Assembly (NCBI RefSeq): GCF_014698335.1
Contig: NZ_JACJSV010000021.1
Location: 1-57,802, forward strand
Reading direction: 5' to 3'
Source of the DNA: Microcystis viridis FACHB-1342
GTDB lineage: Bacteria; Cyanobacteriota; Cyanobacteriia; Cyanobacteriales; Microcystaceae
Length of the DNA: 57,802 bases
Shown: positions 36,816 to 46,805 of the stretch, one piece after another
Position numbering within the stretch: the first letter of the stretch is position 1
How the letters are laid out: every line of letters starts with the position of its first letter
Notes under the pieces: model-generated
The model's input: only the letters and a program-made list of their open reading frames with translations
The model's database searches: none
Told to the model about the DNA's origin: nothing
Made by a program: the position numbers and the translations under genes

Positions 36816-37637
36816 ATGCCAGATTTACACTTGCTTAATTCTCATCCACAGGCCCTAGAAACCGCCTTCATCGCCACTGCCGACCGGTCTTTTTCCTCCC
36901 CTCTATCCCTCGACCTCGCCAGAATTAATCAACGTTTTGACTCCGCTAACGCCGCAGAAATCGTCGCTTGGGCTGCGGCCACCTTTGGGGAAGGTTTGGT
37001 GATGAGTACCAGTTTCGGCATTCAAGCGGCGGTGATGTTGCACCTCGTCACCGCAATTATCCCCGATATTCCCATCATTTGGATCGATACCGGCTATCTT
37101 CCCCCAGAAACCTATCAATTTGCCGAAGACTTAAGCCAACGCCTCCATTTAAACCTGAAAGTTTATCAATCTCCCCTCAGTCCCGCCCGCATGGAAGCAA
37201 TCCACGGTAAACTGTGGTCAAATAACGATCTCGACTCCCTCAATCTCTACGACAAAATCCGCAAGGTGGAGCCGATGCAACGGGCCCTGAAGGAATTAAA
37301 GGCCACCGCTTGGTTAGCAGGTTTACGTCGCGACCAAACCGACCACCGCAAAACTCTCCAATGGGTCAATCAACAGGGCGAACGTTACAAAATATTACCG
37401 ATACTTGACTGGAATGCCAAAACCATCTACGACTATCTGACTAAATACGATCTTCCCTACCATCCCTATTTTGATCTAGGTTATGTCTCCGTCGGCGATT
37501 GGCACTCCAGTCGGCCTTTAACCGCCGATGATAGCAACGAACGAGACACCCGTTTCAAGGGTTTAAAACAAGAATGCGGTCTTCATTTACCCTTAACCCC
37601 CGGAGAAGCACAAAGTCTCGACGCAAGCTCCCTATAA
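36816..37637 (+). CDS. cysH: Phosphoadenosine phosphosulfate reductase
   Basis: Reduces PAPS to sulfite with thioredoxin in assimilatory sulfate reduction. The 273-residue protein shows '[17 protein letters not shown]', '[18 protein letters not shown]', '[13 protein letters not shown]' and the C-terminal catalytic cysteine in '[10 protein letters not shown]'. The paired cysteines that bind a 4Fe-4S cluster in APS reductases are absent, which supports PAPS specificity. cysQ, which removes the PAP product, is also in this window, about 5 kb away. Confidence 0.94.
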   Translation: MPDLHLLNSHPQALETAFIATADRSFSSPLSLDLARINQRFDSANAAEIVAWAAATFGEGLVMSTSFGIQAAVMLHLVTAIIPDIPIIWIDTGYLPPETYQFAEDLSQRLHLNLKVYQSPLSPARMEAIHGKLWSNNDLDSLNLYDKIRKVEPMQRALKELKATAWLAGLRRDQTDHRKTLQWVNQQGERYKILPILDWNAKTIYDYLTKYDLPYHPYFDLGYVSVGDWHSSRPLTADDSNERDTRFKGLKQECGLHLPLTPGEAQSLDASSL

Positions 37638-37694
37638 CTGCCGGGGTGGAAAATTTGCCGGTGCGATCGGTTCCTAGACGTTAGACAATGGTTA

Positions 37695-38561
37695 ATGATT
37701 ATTAATCCCCCATTAACCATGGCTATTTTAGAAAGTTTTCTCGAAGTCGGCCCTCTCAAGTGGTTTTATCGACAGGTTAACCCCGCTCAACAACCGGACA
37801 CAACCCCCGTGATCCTACTCCATGGTTTACCCGCCCATGGCTATATTTGGCGGGAATTATTGACCAGTTTAGAAGAATATAACATTAATGCCATTGCCCC
37901 CGATTGGATCGGTTCCGGTTTATCCGCTAAACCCGATGCCAGAGATTTCGCCTACACACCTAGCGCTTTTTGTCAAGCCTTGGCCGATTTTATTCAAGCT
38001 CTCCAATTGCCGAAAATCTCCCTCATTGTCCAGGGTTTTTTAGCCTCCGTCGGGTTACAATACGCCCTAGAAAATCCCGATAAAATTGAGTGCTTGATCG
38101 TTTTAAATACTCCCCTCTCCAGTGATGTCAAATTACCCTGGATAATGAAACAATGGGGACTACCTTTCCTCGGAGATATGGCGACTCAAGACCCCTTATT
38201 AGTCGATCGTACTTTAGAAACTGGTAGCGGTTTTGTGATTAGTGATGCAGATCTGGCTATTTTCCGTCAACCTTATCTAAAAACTTCGGCAGTGGGTCGC
38301 GCTTTACTGGCCACGATTCGCAATTTAAACCTATCGAAAACTATGGCAGAAATTGAGACAGGTTTAGAGAACTTTGAAAAACCTATCCTTTTTGTCTGGG
38401 GAATGGCGGATCCTTGGTTATCTTCTGTCACTGTCGAAAAATTAGCTACTAAATCAGGAGTGGAATTAATCTCCCTCGCGGAAGCAAAACACTATCCCCA
38501 AGAACATTGGTCAAAAGAAATTAGTCCCCAGATTATTAATTTTCTCGGACGCAAAACCTAA
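37695..38561 (+). CDS. Alpha/beta-hydrolase fold protein lacking the nucleophile
   Basis: The 288-residue protein (265-280 if ATG 37719 is used) resembles haloalkane-dehalogenase-like hydrolases: 'PVILLHGLPAHGYIWREL' with the oxyanion-hole HG, 'APDWIGSGLSAKP', 'LFVWGMADPWL' and a C-terminal His in 'AKHYPQEHW'. At the nucleophile elbow, where a G/Q-x-(S/D)-x-G motif is expected, the sequence is 'LIVQGFLASVGLQYA', with Gly114 at the nucleophile position. It is probably not a classical hydrolase. The frame is intact, so it may be a pseudoenzyme with a binding role. Confidence 0.75.
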   Translation: MIINPPLTMAILESFLEVGPLKWFYRQVNPAQQPDTTPVILLHGLPAHGYIWRELLTSLEEYNINAIAPDWIGSGLSAKPDARDFAYTPSAFCQALADFIQALQLPKISLIVQGFLASVGLQYALENPDKIECLIVLNTPLSSDVKLPWIMKQWGLPFLGDMATQDPLLVDRTLETGSGFVISDADLAIFRQPYLKTSAVGRALLATIRNLNLSKTMAEIETGLENFEKPILFVWGMADPWLSSVTVEKLATKSGVELISLAEAKHYPQEHWSKEISPQIINFLGRKT

Positions 38562-38567
38562 AACCCG

Positions 38568-38609
38568 ATACTTTCTGGGAATTGATAGCAAAATCTCCCT
38601 AGAAAGTAT
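38568..38609 (+). terminator. Long hairpin after the hydrolase-fold gene
   Basis: ATACTTTCT-GGGA (38568-38580) pairs with TCCC-T-AGAAAGTAT (38596-38609), a 13-bp stem with one bulge, seven bases past the stop codon. No strong T-run follows. It probably acts as a terminator or 3' stabiliser. Confidence 0.5.
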
Positions 38610-38660
38610 TGATCAAGTTATCCTTAGTATATCACTGTAGTTCTGCACTGGCCACCACCT

Positions 38661-38864
38661 ATGGAAATACCAGCTTTAGGAAGGATAAATATAACAAATA
38701 ATCCCCCAGATATTAATAATTTAACCGATTGGGAGCGAGTTAAATCGATGAGCGATCTAGAAATCGAGGCTAATGCTTTGTCAGATCCCGATGCACTTCC
38801 TTTTGATGATGATTGGGAAAATGCGGCGATTATTTCTGCTTACAACAAATTAACATCTCAATAA
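38661..38864 (+). CDS. Small acidic antitoxin-like protein (orphan)
   Basis: The 67-residue protein contains 'LTDWERVKSMSDLEIEANAL' followed by 'DPDALPFDDDWENA'. The 'DWERV..MSD.EI' wording recalls the N-terminal toxin-binding part of BrnA-type antitoxins. No toxin gene is adjacent on either side. It could be an orphan antitoxin or an unrelated small acidic protein. Confidence 0.45.
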   Translation: MEIPALGRINITNNPPDINNLTDWERVKSMSDLEIEANALSDPDALPFDDDWENAAIISAYNKLTSQ

Positions 38865-39015
38865 TTGCTAAAACTGATAATTGTCTCAGGGTTACTTGTT
38901 ATGAAAGTTTAATAGACTGTTGTTCAAGAAAATAGTGATAAAATTTTTTGTTAGCTCAAAACAATAAGCAGGTGATTATTTGATAGTAATCATTCCACGT
39001 TATCCTCAAATCGAA

Positions 39016-39213
39016 TTACTTAATATTGATTATTTGAACCATATTTTCAAGTCTATGTATATAGGCTTGATGATGTCTCCATGCTTCTAAAATACTTTGT
39101 AATAATTCATCTTTTGAAAAACAACCAGAATCAGCTACATCTTCAATTTGTCTGATTAGATCATCTTCTAACTCCAATTCTAGCATACTCACTTGTTTAG
39201 TTGTGTCTGCCAT
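39016..39213 (-). CDS. Small protein, possible ribbon-helix-helix regulator
   Basis: The 65-residue protein reads 'MLELELEDDLIRQIEDVADS' then 'FSKDELLQSILEAWRHHQ', a strand followed by two helices as in RHH antitoxins. It has no adjacent partner. It faces the iteron-containing region divergently and may be regulated from it. Weak family call. Confidence 0.4.
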   Translation of the reverse strand: MADTTKQVSMLELELEDDLIRQIEDVADSGCFSKDELLQSILEAWRHHQAYIHRLENMVQIINIK

Positions 39214-39504
39214 ACTTTTATCTATCTAAAAGTTGATGGAACTATCATACCATAGGAACTCAGCACTGTGGTATCTATTAAACCCCACAATATACCCATT
39301 GCTAGGTCTTGCATATATGTATATATAATACCACCTACTAAATACCCTATTATACCCCCTGTTGTACCTAATCATGAATAAAACCTAAGATTATTTTGGT
39401 TAAAATTTGCGAAAAATAGCCTTTTAATAGTAAATAAGTCGATAAGTCGATGGTATTTGACCTATTGCACCCATTAAGTACCGTCAGGACTCGTTTATGT
39501 TGAT

Positions 39505-39570
39505 TTGACATATCTGGTGCGATTGCTTGACATATCTGGTGTAATTGCTTGACATATCTGGTGTAATTAG
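39505..39570 (+). repeat. Three 22-bp iteron-like direct repeats
   Basis: Three head-to-tail units of TTGACATATCTGGTGYRATT plus two bases (39505-39526, 39527-39548, 39549-39570). Units 2 and 3 are identical over 20 bases; unit 1 differs in one or two. Each unit begins with a perfect -35 hexamer. The spacing of exactly two helical turns suggests cooperative binding of a regulator. Confidence 0.85.
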
Positions 39571-39578
39571 GGTAAGAT
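39549..39578 (+). promoter_or_regulatory. Candidate promoter within the third iteron
   Basis: TTGACA at 39549-39554 is followed by 18 bases and TAAGAT (39573-39578), a moderate -10 box. It would transcribe toward the RHH gene at 39789, giving a leader of about 200 bases that includes a large palindrome. Confidence 0.4.
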
Positions 39579-39667
39579 AGGATACTGTAGTTAGGATGCT
39601 AAGTTTCTAAAGGCAGACTATTATGGACATCTATAAGAAAGGACGATGACAACCCTTAAATCAGACT

Positions 39668-39695
39668 GTAGGGTCAATTCATGAATTGACCCTAC
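39668..39695. repeat. Perfect 28-bp palindrome
   Basis: The half-site GTAGGGTCAATTCA is followed at once by its exact reverse complement. It lies in the leader of the RHH gene. Such a loopless palindrome could form a cruciform or a dimer-binding site; similar GGGTCAATTCATGAATTGACCC sequences recur, as far as I recall, as small repeats in cyanobacteria. Confidence 0.8.
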
Positions 39696-39788
39696 TATAG
39701 CCCTCAATGGTAAAAATGGCTCTTCTCGACCTTAGTGATCAGTTATCAGTGAATCGATACAATCCATTCACTAAATTAACAAAAAAAA

Positions 39789-39995
39789 ATGGCCACCAGA
39801 CAATTTCGAGTAAATCTTAGTCAAAAGGACTCTGAATATCTTAAAGAAATAGCTAAGGACCTAGGCTTAACAGAGTCTGAAGTCATTCGTAAAGGATTAA
39901 AACTCATGGCTTTATATGCTAAAACTGAGACGGAAGAAGATACTCAATTAATACTTCAAAAAGGTAATGAACAGAGACCACTACTAATTGTTTAG
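39789..39995 (+). CDS. Ribbon-helix-helix (CopG-like) DNA-binding protein
   Basis: The 68-residue protein reads 'TRQFRVNLSQKDSEYLKEIA' then 'LGLTESEVIRKGLKLMALYA', a beta strand and two helices typical of RHH repressors such as CopG/Arc. It is preceded by iteron-like repeats and a palindrome that could be its operators. A two-base gap separates it from the membrane protein gene downstream, so the two are co-transcribed. Confidence 0.75.
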   Translation: MATRQFRVNLSQKDSEYLKEIAKDLGLTESEVIRKGLKLMALYAKTETEEDTQLILQKGNEQRPLLIV

Positions 39996-39997
39996 TT

Positions 39998-40519
39998 ATG
40001 ACCAGTGATTCAAAAAATGAGACAGGGGAAGTTAACAATCCAAAAGATCCCAGCGCTTCTTTGGCTCTTCCAACTGAAAGGAACTCTGTGCGTCATAACC
40101 TAAAGAAGAATCAGGATGGTTATCATTTAGACAATGAAGTATCTGGATTTGGTAAACCAGCTACAGCTATATCACCCTCAGACCAAAGACATAATTTTAA
40201 TACTAAAGTAGCTGGTTCCTTAGCAAGGTGGCTTTGGTTGGGATTGTTATTCACTGCTTTTTCACAAATTGTTTCTATTTTTTTCATTTCTTTTGCTTCT
40301 CTTGGAATTTTTAATTTAAATATAAATTTGAAAGCTATCGAAGAACAAGAAGTACAAAGTAGAGTGGATAAAGCGGCAACCCTAATTAATGATTCTTCTA
40401 AGACAATTTATACTTTTTTAGGGCCAATAGCTACAGCAGTCACCGCCTTTTATTTTAGTGGTTTGGGTAGTTCGTCGAAAACTAACGATGAAAACTCTGA
40501 AAATGAAAAAAATGAATAG
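39998..40519 (+). CDS. Two-helix membrane protein of unknown function
   Basis: The 173-residue protein has a long polar N terminus (about 75 residues), a hydrophobic helix near 80-105 ('WLWLGLLFTAFSQIVSIFFI'), a polar stretch and a second helix near 135-155. The C terminus is acidic. It is translated with the RHH regulator. AT-rich composition and a lack of recognised relatives suggest accessory DNA. Confidence 0.6.
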   Translation: MTSDSKNETGEVNNPKDPSASLALPTERNSVRHNLKKNQDGYHLDNEVSGFGKPATAISPSDQRHNFNTKVAGSLARWLWLGLLFTAFSQIVSIFFISFASLGIFNLNINLKAIEEQEVQSRVDKAATLINDSSKTIYTFLGPIATAVTAFYFSGLGSSSKTNDENSENEKNE

Positions 40520-40657
40520 AACTTTCAAAAAAACACGAAAAAATCTCTCCCATTGGTAATTTTAGTACAAGGGCCAGAAATCTCAACATCAGAAACCTCT
40601 CCTCCCCACTCTCCTATACTTTTAAAGTGGAATAAAGTTTTAGCTTAATTAATCTGG

Positions 40658-42529
40658 CTACAGGCCTGTTTTTGTCGTTTCTAAATACCCCTGATAACTT
40701 GAACGGAACTGTTCGATCGATAAGTCCTTTGTCCAATATTCTACCAGAGCATGACCCCAGGCCCAAGCTTCCCTGTCGGCAGTGCTAGAATTTTCTAATA
40801 GTATTGGCCAAAGTGCCAATAAATCAAAACTTTTATTCTCCGTATTCAAGAGAGAAGAAAGCTCGTAGGCCATCTGTAATTTACCGATCGCTACTGGTAA
40901 TTGTTCCACAGGAATTTGTTCAGCTAAAAGATAGGCTAAGGTCGGTCTTCCCGTGGCTAAAGTGGAGATAAAACCTAGAATAGGACTTTTTAATAGGGCC
41001 GTTAAACCTTGCCCCGTGGCCATCTGTAAAGTATAGCGATCGATTATTTTCGCCGCTGCCAAGGTTCGAGTTTCTAAATCCGCTAAAAAACGGGCCAAAC
41101 GCAACTGTTTTGCGGGTGAAATTGCCCCCAGTAAAGCGATTGATAACTCCTCATCCCCCCAAGCTTCTCTATCCGGCTGTTGACTGACCATCGGCAAAAT
41201 GCGATCGCAAAGATCCTCGAATAATTCCGCCCGATACTGCAAGCATTCGCGGATATTGACTTCTTTGGGACTTTCTCCCGTCAGCCAATTATAGGGAGGT
41301 TGCCACTCTCGCACCGGACGCAGGCGATCAACTTGAGAAACACACACTATAACTGGTAAATTGTCAATAGTTTGTTGCAAATCTTTAAGAAAAGCCTCAT
41401 CCATGGCTAGGGCGGGATCGAGGGCGGGAGTTACCAGAATCAATAAATCGGCGTTTTCGGCATAATTAAGAACCTTTTGCCGATCATCAGCCCGATTTGC
41501 CTGTTCATAGCCCGGAGTATCCCAGAGGATTAACTCGTCCCCTTCTGGGGTTTGCCAATGGTAGGATTGGATCGCGTCGGTACTGGGCAAGAGATCCACT
41601 TGGGCTAAATCGGCCCGAAAGAGAGTATTGATTAAACTGCTTTTGCCGGCCCCGGTGCGTCCAACCAGCAGAATGTTAACCGGTTGGCGATCGATTTCCG
41701 TGATCGGTTCAGCTTGGGCGAGAATTTCCTTGAGAGTAGTGGTGGCGATTTTGGTCTTGGTGGGGAGAGTGGGGGCGAGATTGCCGCCACTGTAGAGTAA
41801 CACCGCTTGGCGAGAGAGGTTTCTTAGGGCATTTTCCCGCAAAACTTGCCCTAAATTGACTAATAATTGCTGATCCGCTCGATCGCTGTACTTTTGACTG
41901 GCAACTTTAGCCACAGCCGCAGCGGGATTGATCACCCATTGCGCCCAATTCCAGGCCTGCCAAAGTTTCTGGGCCGAGGGTTGCAATTTTTGATAAACTT
42001 CGTAGGCCTGATAGGCTTGGCCGATGGTGATTTGATTCAGGGCCGGGGAAAGATTCTGCATCCAGCGATCGCTATCATCCACGGTTCCCCGAATTAAACC
42101 GTAGGCCTGGGGAATGTAAATATTTAATAAGGGGTACTTGACATCGGGGTAATATATATGAGCGATGGCACTGACCAAATCCTGACAGCGTTGCCAAAAA
42201 GTCGCCCAATCTTCCCAAACCGGGCGATCATTGCGGGCCGCGACGATAATCCTCTCGATAATTTCCTCAACATTGCCCCCGGAATCACCTTCAGGAGGGG
42301 TTAATTCTGCCTTAATTTCCCCGATGGCGGCTTCAATTTCCCCGACTGCTGGGCGCGTCCATTTGACCAACAGGAAGCGCCAAGCGACAAAAATCAGGGT
42401 AAAAACTGCCCAAATCCAATTCAAACCCCATTGATTGATCTGGACACTGGCGGCCACGATCAGAAAAATCACCACGGCGGCGATCGGAACTGCTAAAATC
42501 AACCCTTGCCAAGTTTTTAACCGTAACAT
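40658..42529 (-). CDS. Membrane-associated GTPase (Era/dynamin-like)
   Basis: The 623-residue protein has two N-terminal hydrophobic helices (residues ~10-50). A central G domain shows G1 'LLVGRTGAGKSSLINTLF', G3 'LWDTPGYEQANRADD' and G4 'VCVSQVDRLRP'. The C-terminal ~170 residues are helical. The layout, membrane anchor then GTPase, is shared by cyanobacterial YfjP/YeeP-like or HSR1-related GTPases. No specific function can be given. The gene is complete and alone. Confidence 0.8.
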   Translation of the reverse strand: MLRLKTWQGLILAVPIAAVVIFLIVAASVQINQWGLNWIWAVFTLIFVAWRFLLVKWTRPAVGEIEAAIGEIKAELTPPEGDSGGNVEEIIERIIVAARNDRPVWEDWATFWQRCQDLVSAIAHIYYPDVKYPLLNIYIPQAYGLIRGTVDDSDRWMQNLSPALNQITIGQAYQAYEVYQKLQPSAQKLWQAWNWAQWVINPAAAVAKVASQKYSDRADQQLLVNLGQVLRENALRNLSRQAVLLYSGGNLAPTLPTKTKIATTTLKEILAQAEPITEIDRQPVNILLVGRTGAGKSSLINTLFRADLAQVDLLPSTDAIQSYHWQTPEGDELILWDTPGYEQANRADDRQKVLNYAENADLLILVTPALDPALAMDEAFLKDLQQTIDNLPVIVCVSQVDRLRPVREWQPPYNWLTGESPKEVNIRECLQYRAELFEDLCDRILPMVSQQPDREAWGDEELSIALLGAISPAKQLRLARFLADLETRTLAAAKIIDRYTLQMATGQGLTALLKSPILGFISTLATGRPTLAYLLAEQIPVEQLPVAIGKLQMAYELSSLLNTENKSFDLLALWPILLENSSTADREAWAWGHALVEYWTKDLSIEQFRSSYQGYLETTKTGL

Positions 42530-42719
42530 TTCTCGATCTGGTTTTTTTCCATTCTAGCGATCTCTGATTGTCGGTTAGGGGGCAGTCCTGATGCCAAAGT
42601 TGGCACCGCCAAGCCTGAAAATATTCTGATTGACGAATTGGCGTTATTTCAGCTTCTATTTTCCAGTCAGTCCCGATGAAAAAATTTTCACCCCCACAGA
42701 TGAAAGAGGTTTCCTTCCC

Positions 42720-42760
42720 TACACCCCACACCCCACACCCTACACCCTCTTTCAAGTCAG
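42720..42760. repeat. ACACCCC/ACACCCT minisatellite fragment with TTTCAAGTCAG tail
   Basis: Five ACACCCC or ACACCCT units are followed by CTTTCAAGTCAG. The same combination recurs at 49530-49580. It is the minisatellite of MITE family B without the rest of the element. Confidence 0.7.
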
Positions 42761-42763
42761 AAA

Positions 42764-43639
42764 TTAGACAGTGGCATCAATTTGGGCGAGGATTGCTGTG
42801 GACAACTGACAAAGTTGTTGATGACAAGGGCCATTACTGGCCATGATCCCCCCCCATTGCCGCACATCGCCGCGATTATAGCGCACGGGTTGACCGTCAA
42901 AATAGGAGAATTTGCCGCCTGCTTCCGTTAAAATCAACTCTGGAGCGGCAAAATCCCAGTCTTTAGCGGCCGATTTCCCCGATAGGGAGATATAAACATC
43001 GGATTTTTGTTCGAGGATCGTGGCAATTTTACAGCCCACACTGCCCACATAATTTTTACCGAAGAAGGGTATTTGACTTAATAGATTATCAAAACGTTGG
43101 TCGCGATGGGTACGACTAACTACCAGATAGAGATCGGTAATTTTATCTTTATTGGCAACTTTTACCTGTGTAATATTGCCGTCGCTAGTTTCTAGAAAAG
43201 TGCCTTTTCCTTTTTGGGCAAAATAGAGTTTTTCTTGATCCGGTAAGGCAACCACGGCGATGATCGGTCTTCCCTGATAACATAAGGCGATATGTAGGGC
43301 ATATTCTCCCGTTTTGTCGATAAAATCGCGGGTTCCGTCCAAAGGATCGATAATCCATACCCAATCTTTCGGGATAGCTTCATTGCCTTGATGGGTTTCC
43401 TCGCTCAGATAACCAAAGTCGATATCCGAGAAATTTGTTTGTAATTCCCCTAAAATATAATGATTTGCCGCTAAATCCGCCGCCGTCACCGGTCCGCCTT
43501 TTTTTTCCTCGTTGACGGCTAAATCCTGTTCACCCCGGTGGTAGGATTGGAGAATTTTAGCACCACCCCAACCCACGGCACGAGTCACAGCTAAAATGCG
43601 ATCGAGTGTTTCGGTATCTTGACAGGTTAAATTAATCAT
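42764..43639 (-). CDS. cysQ: 3'(2'),5'-bisphosphate nucleotidase (CysQ-like)
   Basis: Hydrolyses PAP to AMP, preventing product inhibition of sulfate reduction. The 291-residue inositol-monophosphatase-fold protein shows 'GGPVTAADLAANHYI', the metal site 'WIIDPLDGTRDFIDKTGEY' and the second signature 'AKDWDFAAPELILTEAGG'. The 'GTRDF' form of the motif favours CysQ over inositol monophosphatase. It fits with cysH elsewhere in the window. Confidence 0.88.
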   Translation of the reverse strand: MINLTCQDTETLDRILAVTRAVGWGGAKILQSYHRGEQDLAVNEEKKGGPVTAADLAANHYILGELQTNFSDIDFGYLSEETHQGNEAIPKDWVWIIDPLDGTRDFIDKTGEYALHIALCYQGRPIIAVVALPDQEKLYFAQKGKGTFLETSDGNITQVKVANKDKITDLYLVVSRTHRDQRFDNLLSQIPFFGKNYVGSVGCKIATILEQKSDVYISLSGKSAAKDWDFAAPELILTEAGGKFSYFDGQPVRYNRGDVRQWGGIMASNGPCHQQLCQLSTAILAQIDATV

Positions 43640-43731
43640 AAAATAGCCTCAGTTTTTCAGACCTATTATCTACTAAATTGAAAGACTGGCATCTTAGCTT
43701 ATCATCCCTTGCTTCCTAGCTCCTGACTGGC

Positions 43732-44574
43732 TTAATTTTGCCCTTGCCAAAAATAATCGGCGGGTTTTTTGGTTTCTTCCGGTGATGATTGGGGAGCGTC
43801 TCCCAAGAAAACCGAGCGCTGGCTGACGCGATCGCCTAATCTTCTTTGGACTCGACTGGGAATACCGTAACCGTAGGCAATATGACCTTTTCCTGCTAGG
43901 ACGATGATCTGATAGTGGGGATGAGCTTGCCAGAATTTAGCGATCGCATCGGCCATGGTTTCATCCCAGAGGACCTGTGCCAGAAAAAAGCGATCGAATC
44001 CCTGACTTTTGCCCCCCGTGTGTTGCTGATAAACGGCTAAGATCTGTTGACGGTACTCCTCGTTATCCTGGTTTATTTCGCTTTTAGGGGGAATGTAGGT
44101 CATTTCTGAGGTGGAGAGGCTTTCTAAGCCCTCTCGTGCCACTTTTCTAGTGATTTCCGTGGGTGTATTTAGGGCGATCAATGGTAGTTTTTTCGCCTTG
44201 GCCAAGCGCAGGATCGGGGCGTAAAATTCCCAATCAAATCCCCAACGTTGGTCGTATTCACTTTTTTCTCTCAACTGATTTTCGCTAATTTTGCCGGCTA
44301 AATACTGATCCAAATAGATTTGGTAAGGACGTTGAAACATCTCGAAAGCGATCGCTATTTGGGGATTATTAGCCTGTAAATACTCGATAATAGCTAATTG
44401 GGTCTGATGGTCGGCTTGACTATCGTGCCTTTCTCCCAGATAAATAATCTCGGCTGTTTTTAAATCGGCCAGAATTTCTTTTTGGCTATTAGTAAAACTC
44501 CAGGCCCGGGGCAGCAAAATAAACAGTAAGCAGAGGGCAAGGAAAACGGGAAAAAAGCGTCGAGAGAATTTCAT
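43732..44574 (-). CDS. ChaN-like (DUF399) haem-binding family protein
   Basis: The 280-residue protein has an N-terminal signal sequence ('FFPVFLALCLLFILLPRAWS') and the ChaN fold motifs 'AEIIYLGERHDSQADHQTQL', 'IAFEMFQRPYQIYLDQYLAG' and 'LAGKGHIAYGYGIPSRVQRR'. ChaN of Campylobacter binds cofacial haem and takes part in iron uptake. There is no clear lipobox cysteine at the cleavage site, so it may be soluble in the periplasm or lumen. The function here is inferred from the family only. Confidence 0.85.
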   Translation of the reverse strand: MKFSRRFFPVFLALCLLFILLPRAWSFTNSQKEILADLKTAEIIYLGERHDSQADHQTQLAIIEYLQANNPQIAIAFEMFQRPYQIYLDQYLAGKISENQLREKSEYDQRWGFDWEFYAPILRLAKAKKLPLIALNTPTEITRKVAREGLESLSTSEMTYIPPKSEINQDNEEYRQQILAVYQQHTGGKSQGFDRFFLAQVLWDETMADAIAKFWQAHPHYQIIVLAGKGHIAYGYGIPSRVQRRLGDRVSQRSVFLGDAPQSSPEETKKPADYFWQGQN

Positions 44575-44620
44575 CTTTTCAAAGGTCTTTTAAAAAACTG
44601 ATCTTAACCGAAGCCAAGAC

Positions 44621-44644
44621 AAAAAGGGTGAGCAATGCCCACCC
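44621..44644 (-). terminator. Rho-independent terminator of petH
   Basis: GGGTGAGC and GCCCACCC (44626-44644) form an eight-pair stem with one mismatch and an AAT loop. On the minus strand it is followed by five T residues. It lies 29 bases past the petH stop. Confidence 0.7.
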
Positions 44645-44672
44645 CCAAAAATTTTCAGAGAACCTTTCTGGT

Positions 44673-45920
<1,248 letters not shown>

Positions 45921-46155
45921 CTACCATCGGTACACTACACCTAGGCCTAATTGAGAGTTATCTTAAAAAAACCACAGACATCGCTTTTATCCTTTTGGAT
46001 AGGATAGGTTAAGTCTCTGGTTAAAATCTGTCACATTTGCAGCATTTTACTTTTTATTAAGATTTATGTTACTTTTTCCCGTTTATGCTAAAAATCCCCC
46101 TGGTTGGCCTGATGAGGACAAGAGCGGGGGACAGATATTAGCAATAATTATTTTT

Positions 46156-46340
46156 TGACATCCTCGCCGCCCTAAAAGTGCGGCGATTCCTAAACCTCAC
46201 GATTTAAGTTTCTGCTTCCACCACCGTCGCATACCACAGTTAAAAAACCATGTACTGTCTTACACAGAGTCCACAGACTTTCGCCCCATTTCAGAAGCCC
46301 GATTCCGTGTGTCCCACGGTACGTTGACCGCCTATAGCTT
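46156..46340 (-). pseudogene. IS200/IS605 right end with decayed TnpB C terminus
   Basis: On the minus strand the end hairpin (CGCCGC/GCGGCG, 46165-46185) followed by GAGGATGTCA is the usual right end of IS605-type elements. Just inside, two frames read 'GGQRTVGHT' and then 'LLKWGESLWTLCKTVH' up to a stop at 46190, like a TnpB C terminus with a frameshift. The zinc ribbon and catalytic core are missing. The right-end part of such elements normally encodes the guide (omega) RNA; whether any is still made is unknown. The rest of the petH upstream gap (45873-46155 and 46341-46512) has no recognisable gene. Confidence 0.45.
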
Positions 46341-46512
46341 CTTGTACTTGTTGCGCGCGACTTTTTACCCGGCCAAGCTTTTCTGGTCGGAACCCCCTAA
46401 GCCGAGTTTTCAAGGTGCTGCGCCGTCCACTTGGTTTTCGAGACTGGCCTTTTAATTCTAACGTAAAGCCAACCCAGAACGGCGGGGTTTCAGACCCAAA
46501 ATTTCCGATGAA

Positions 46513-46737
46513 CTACTCGGCCGCAGCAGCGTTTAAGGGTTTAATGCTGACGATGCGAGCGCCTAAACGGGTAATCCGACGCATTTCTTGATTCATGCGG
46601 CTATAGGGAACGGTTAAAAAGACACTGCCACTCTTACGGATAGAATAATCTAGGTTATCAGTATTGTCATTTTGACTCAAACCGACGACTTCATAGACAA
46701 AAAGGCGATTTTCTTTGGCACTAGAGAGACTTTGCAT
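46513..46737 (-). CDS. Stand-alone CpcD-like linker-domain protein
   Basis: The 74-residue protein is almost entirely a CpcD-type phycobilisome rod-cap linker domain. Over about 60 residues it differs from the petH N-terminal domain at only some eight positions (shared '[18 protein letters not shown]'). This is closer than expected for a canonical cpcD, which lies in the cpc operon. It probably arose by duplication of the petH 5' part, or the reverse. It could cap rods or compete with FNR for its docking site. It lies upstream of petH on the same strand. Confidence 0.85.
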   Translation of the reverse strand: MQSLSSAKENRLFVYEVVGLSQNDNTDNLDYSIRKSGSVFLTVPYSRMNQEMRRITRLGARIVSIKPLNAAAAE

Positions 46738-46805
46738 CGAAATGGCTCCTACATTGATGTTATAGTTCTCTAGTTTAGCCTAGCAGGGAGACTAGCAATC
46801 TAGTT

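Noticed and set aside
39505-39570. CRISPR array
   Set aside because: The three 22-bp repeats are head to tail with no spacers; no other repeat-spacer pattern or cas gene occurs in the window.
42333-42755. 140-residue minus-strand open frame
   Set aside because: It overlaps the GTPase gene start in another frame and translates the minisatellite; the GTPase has clear motifs.
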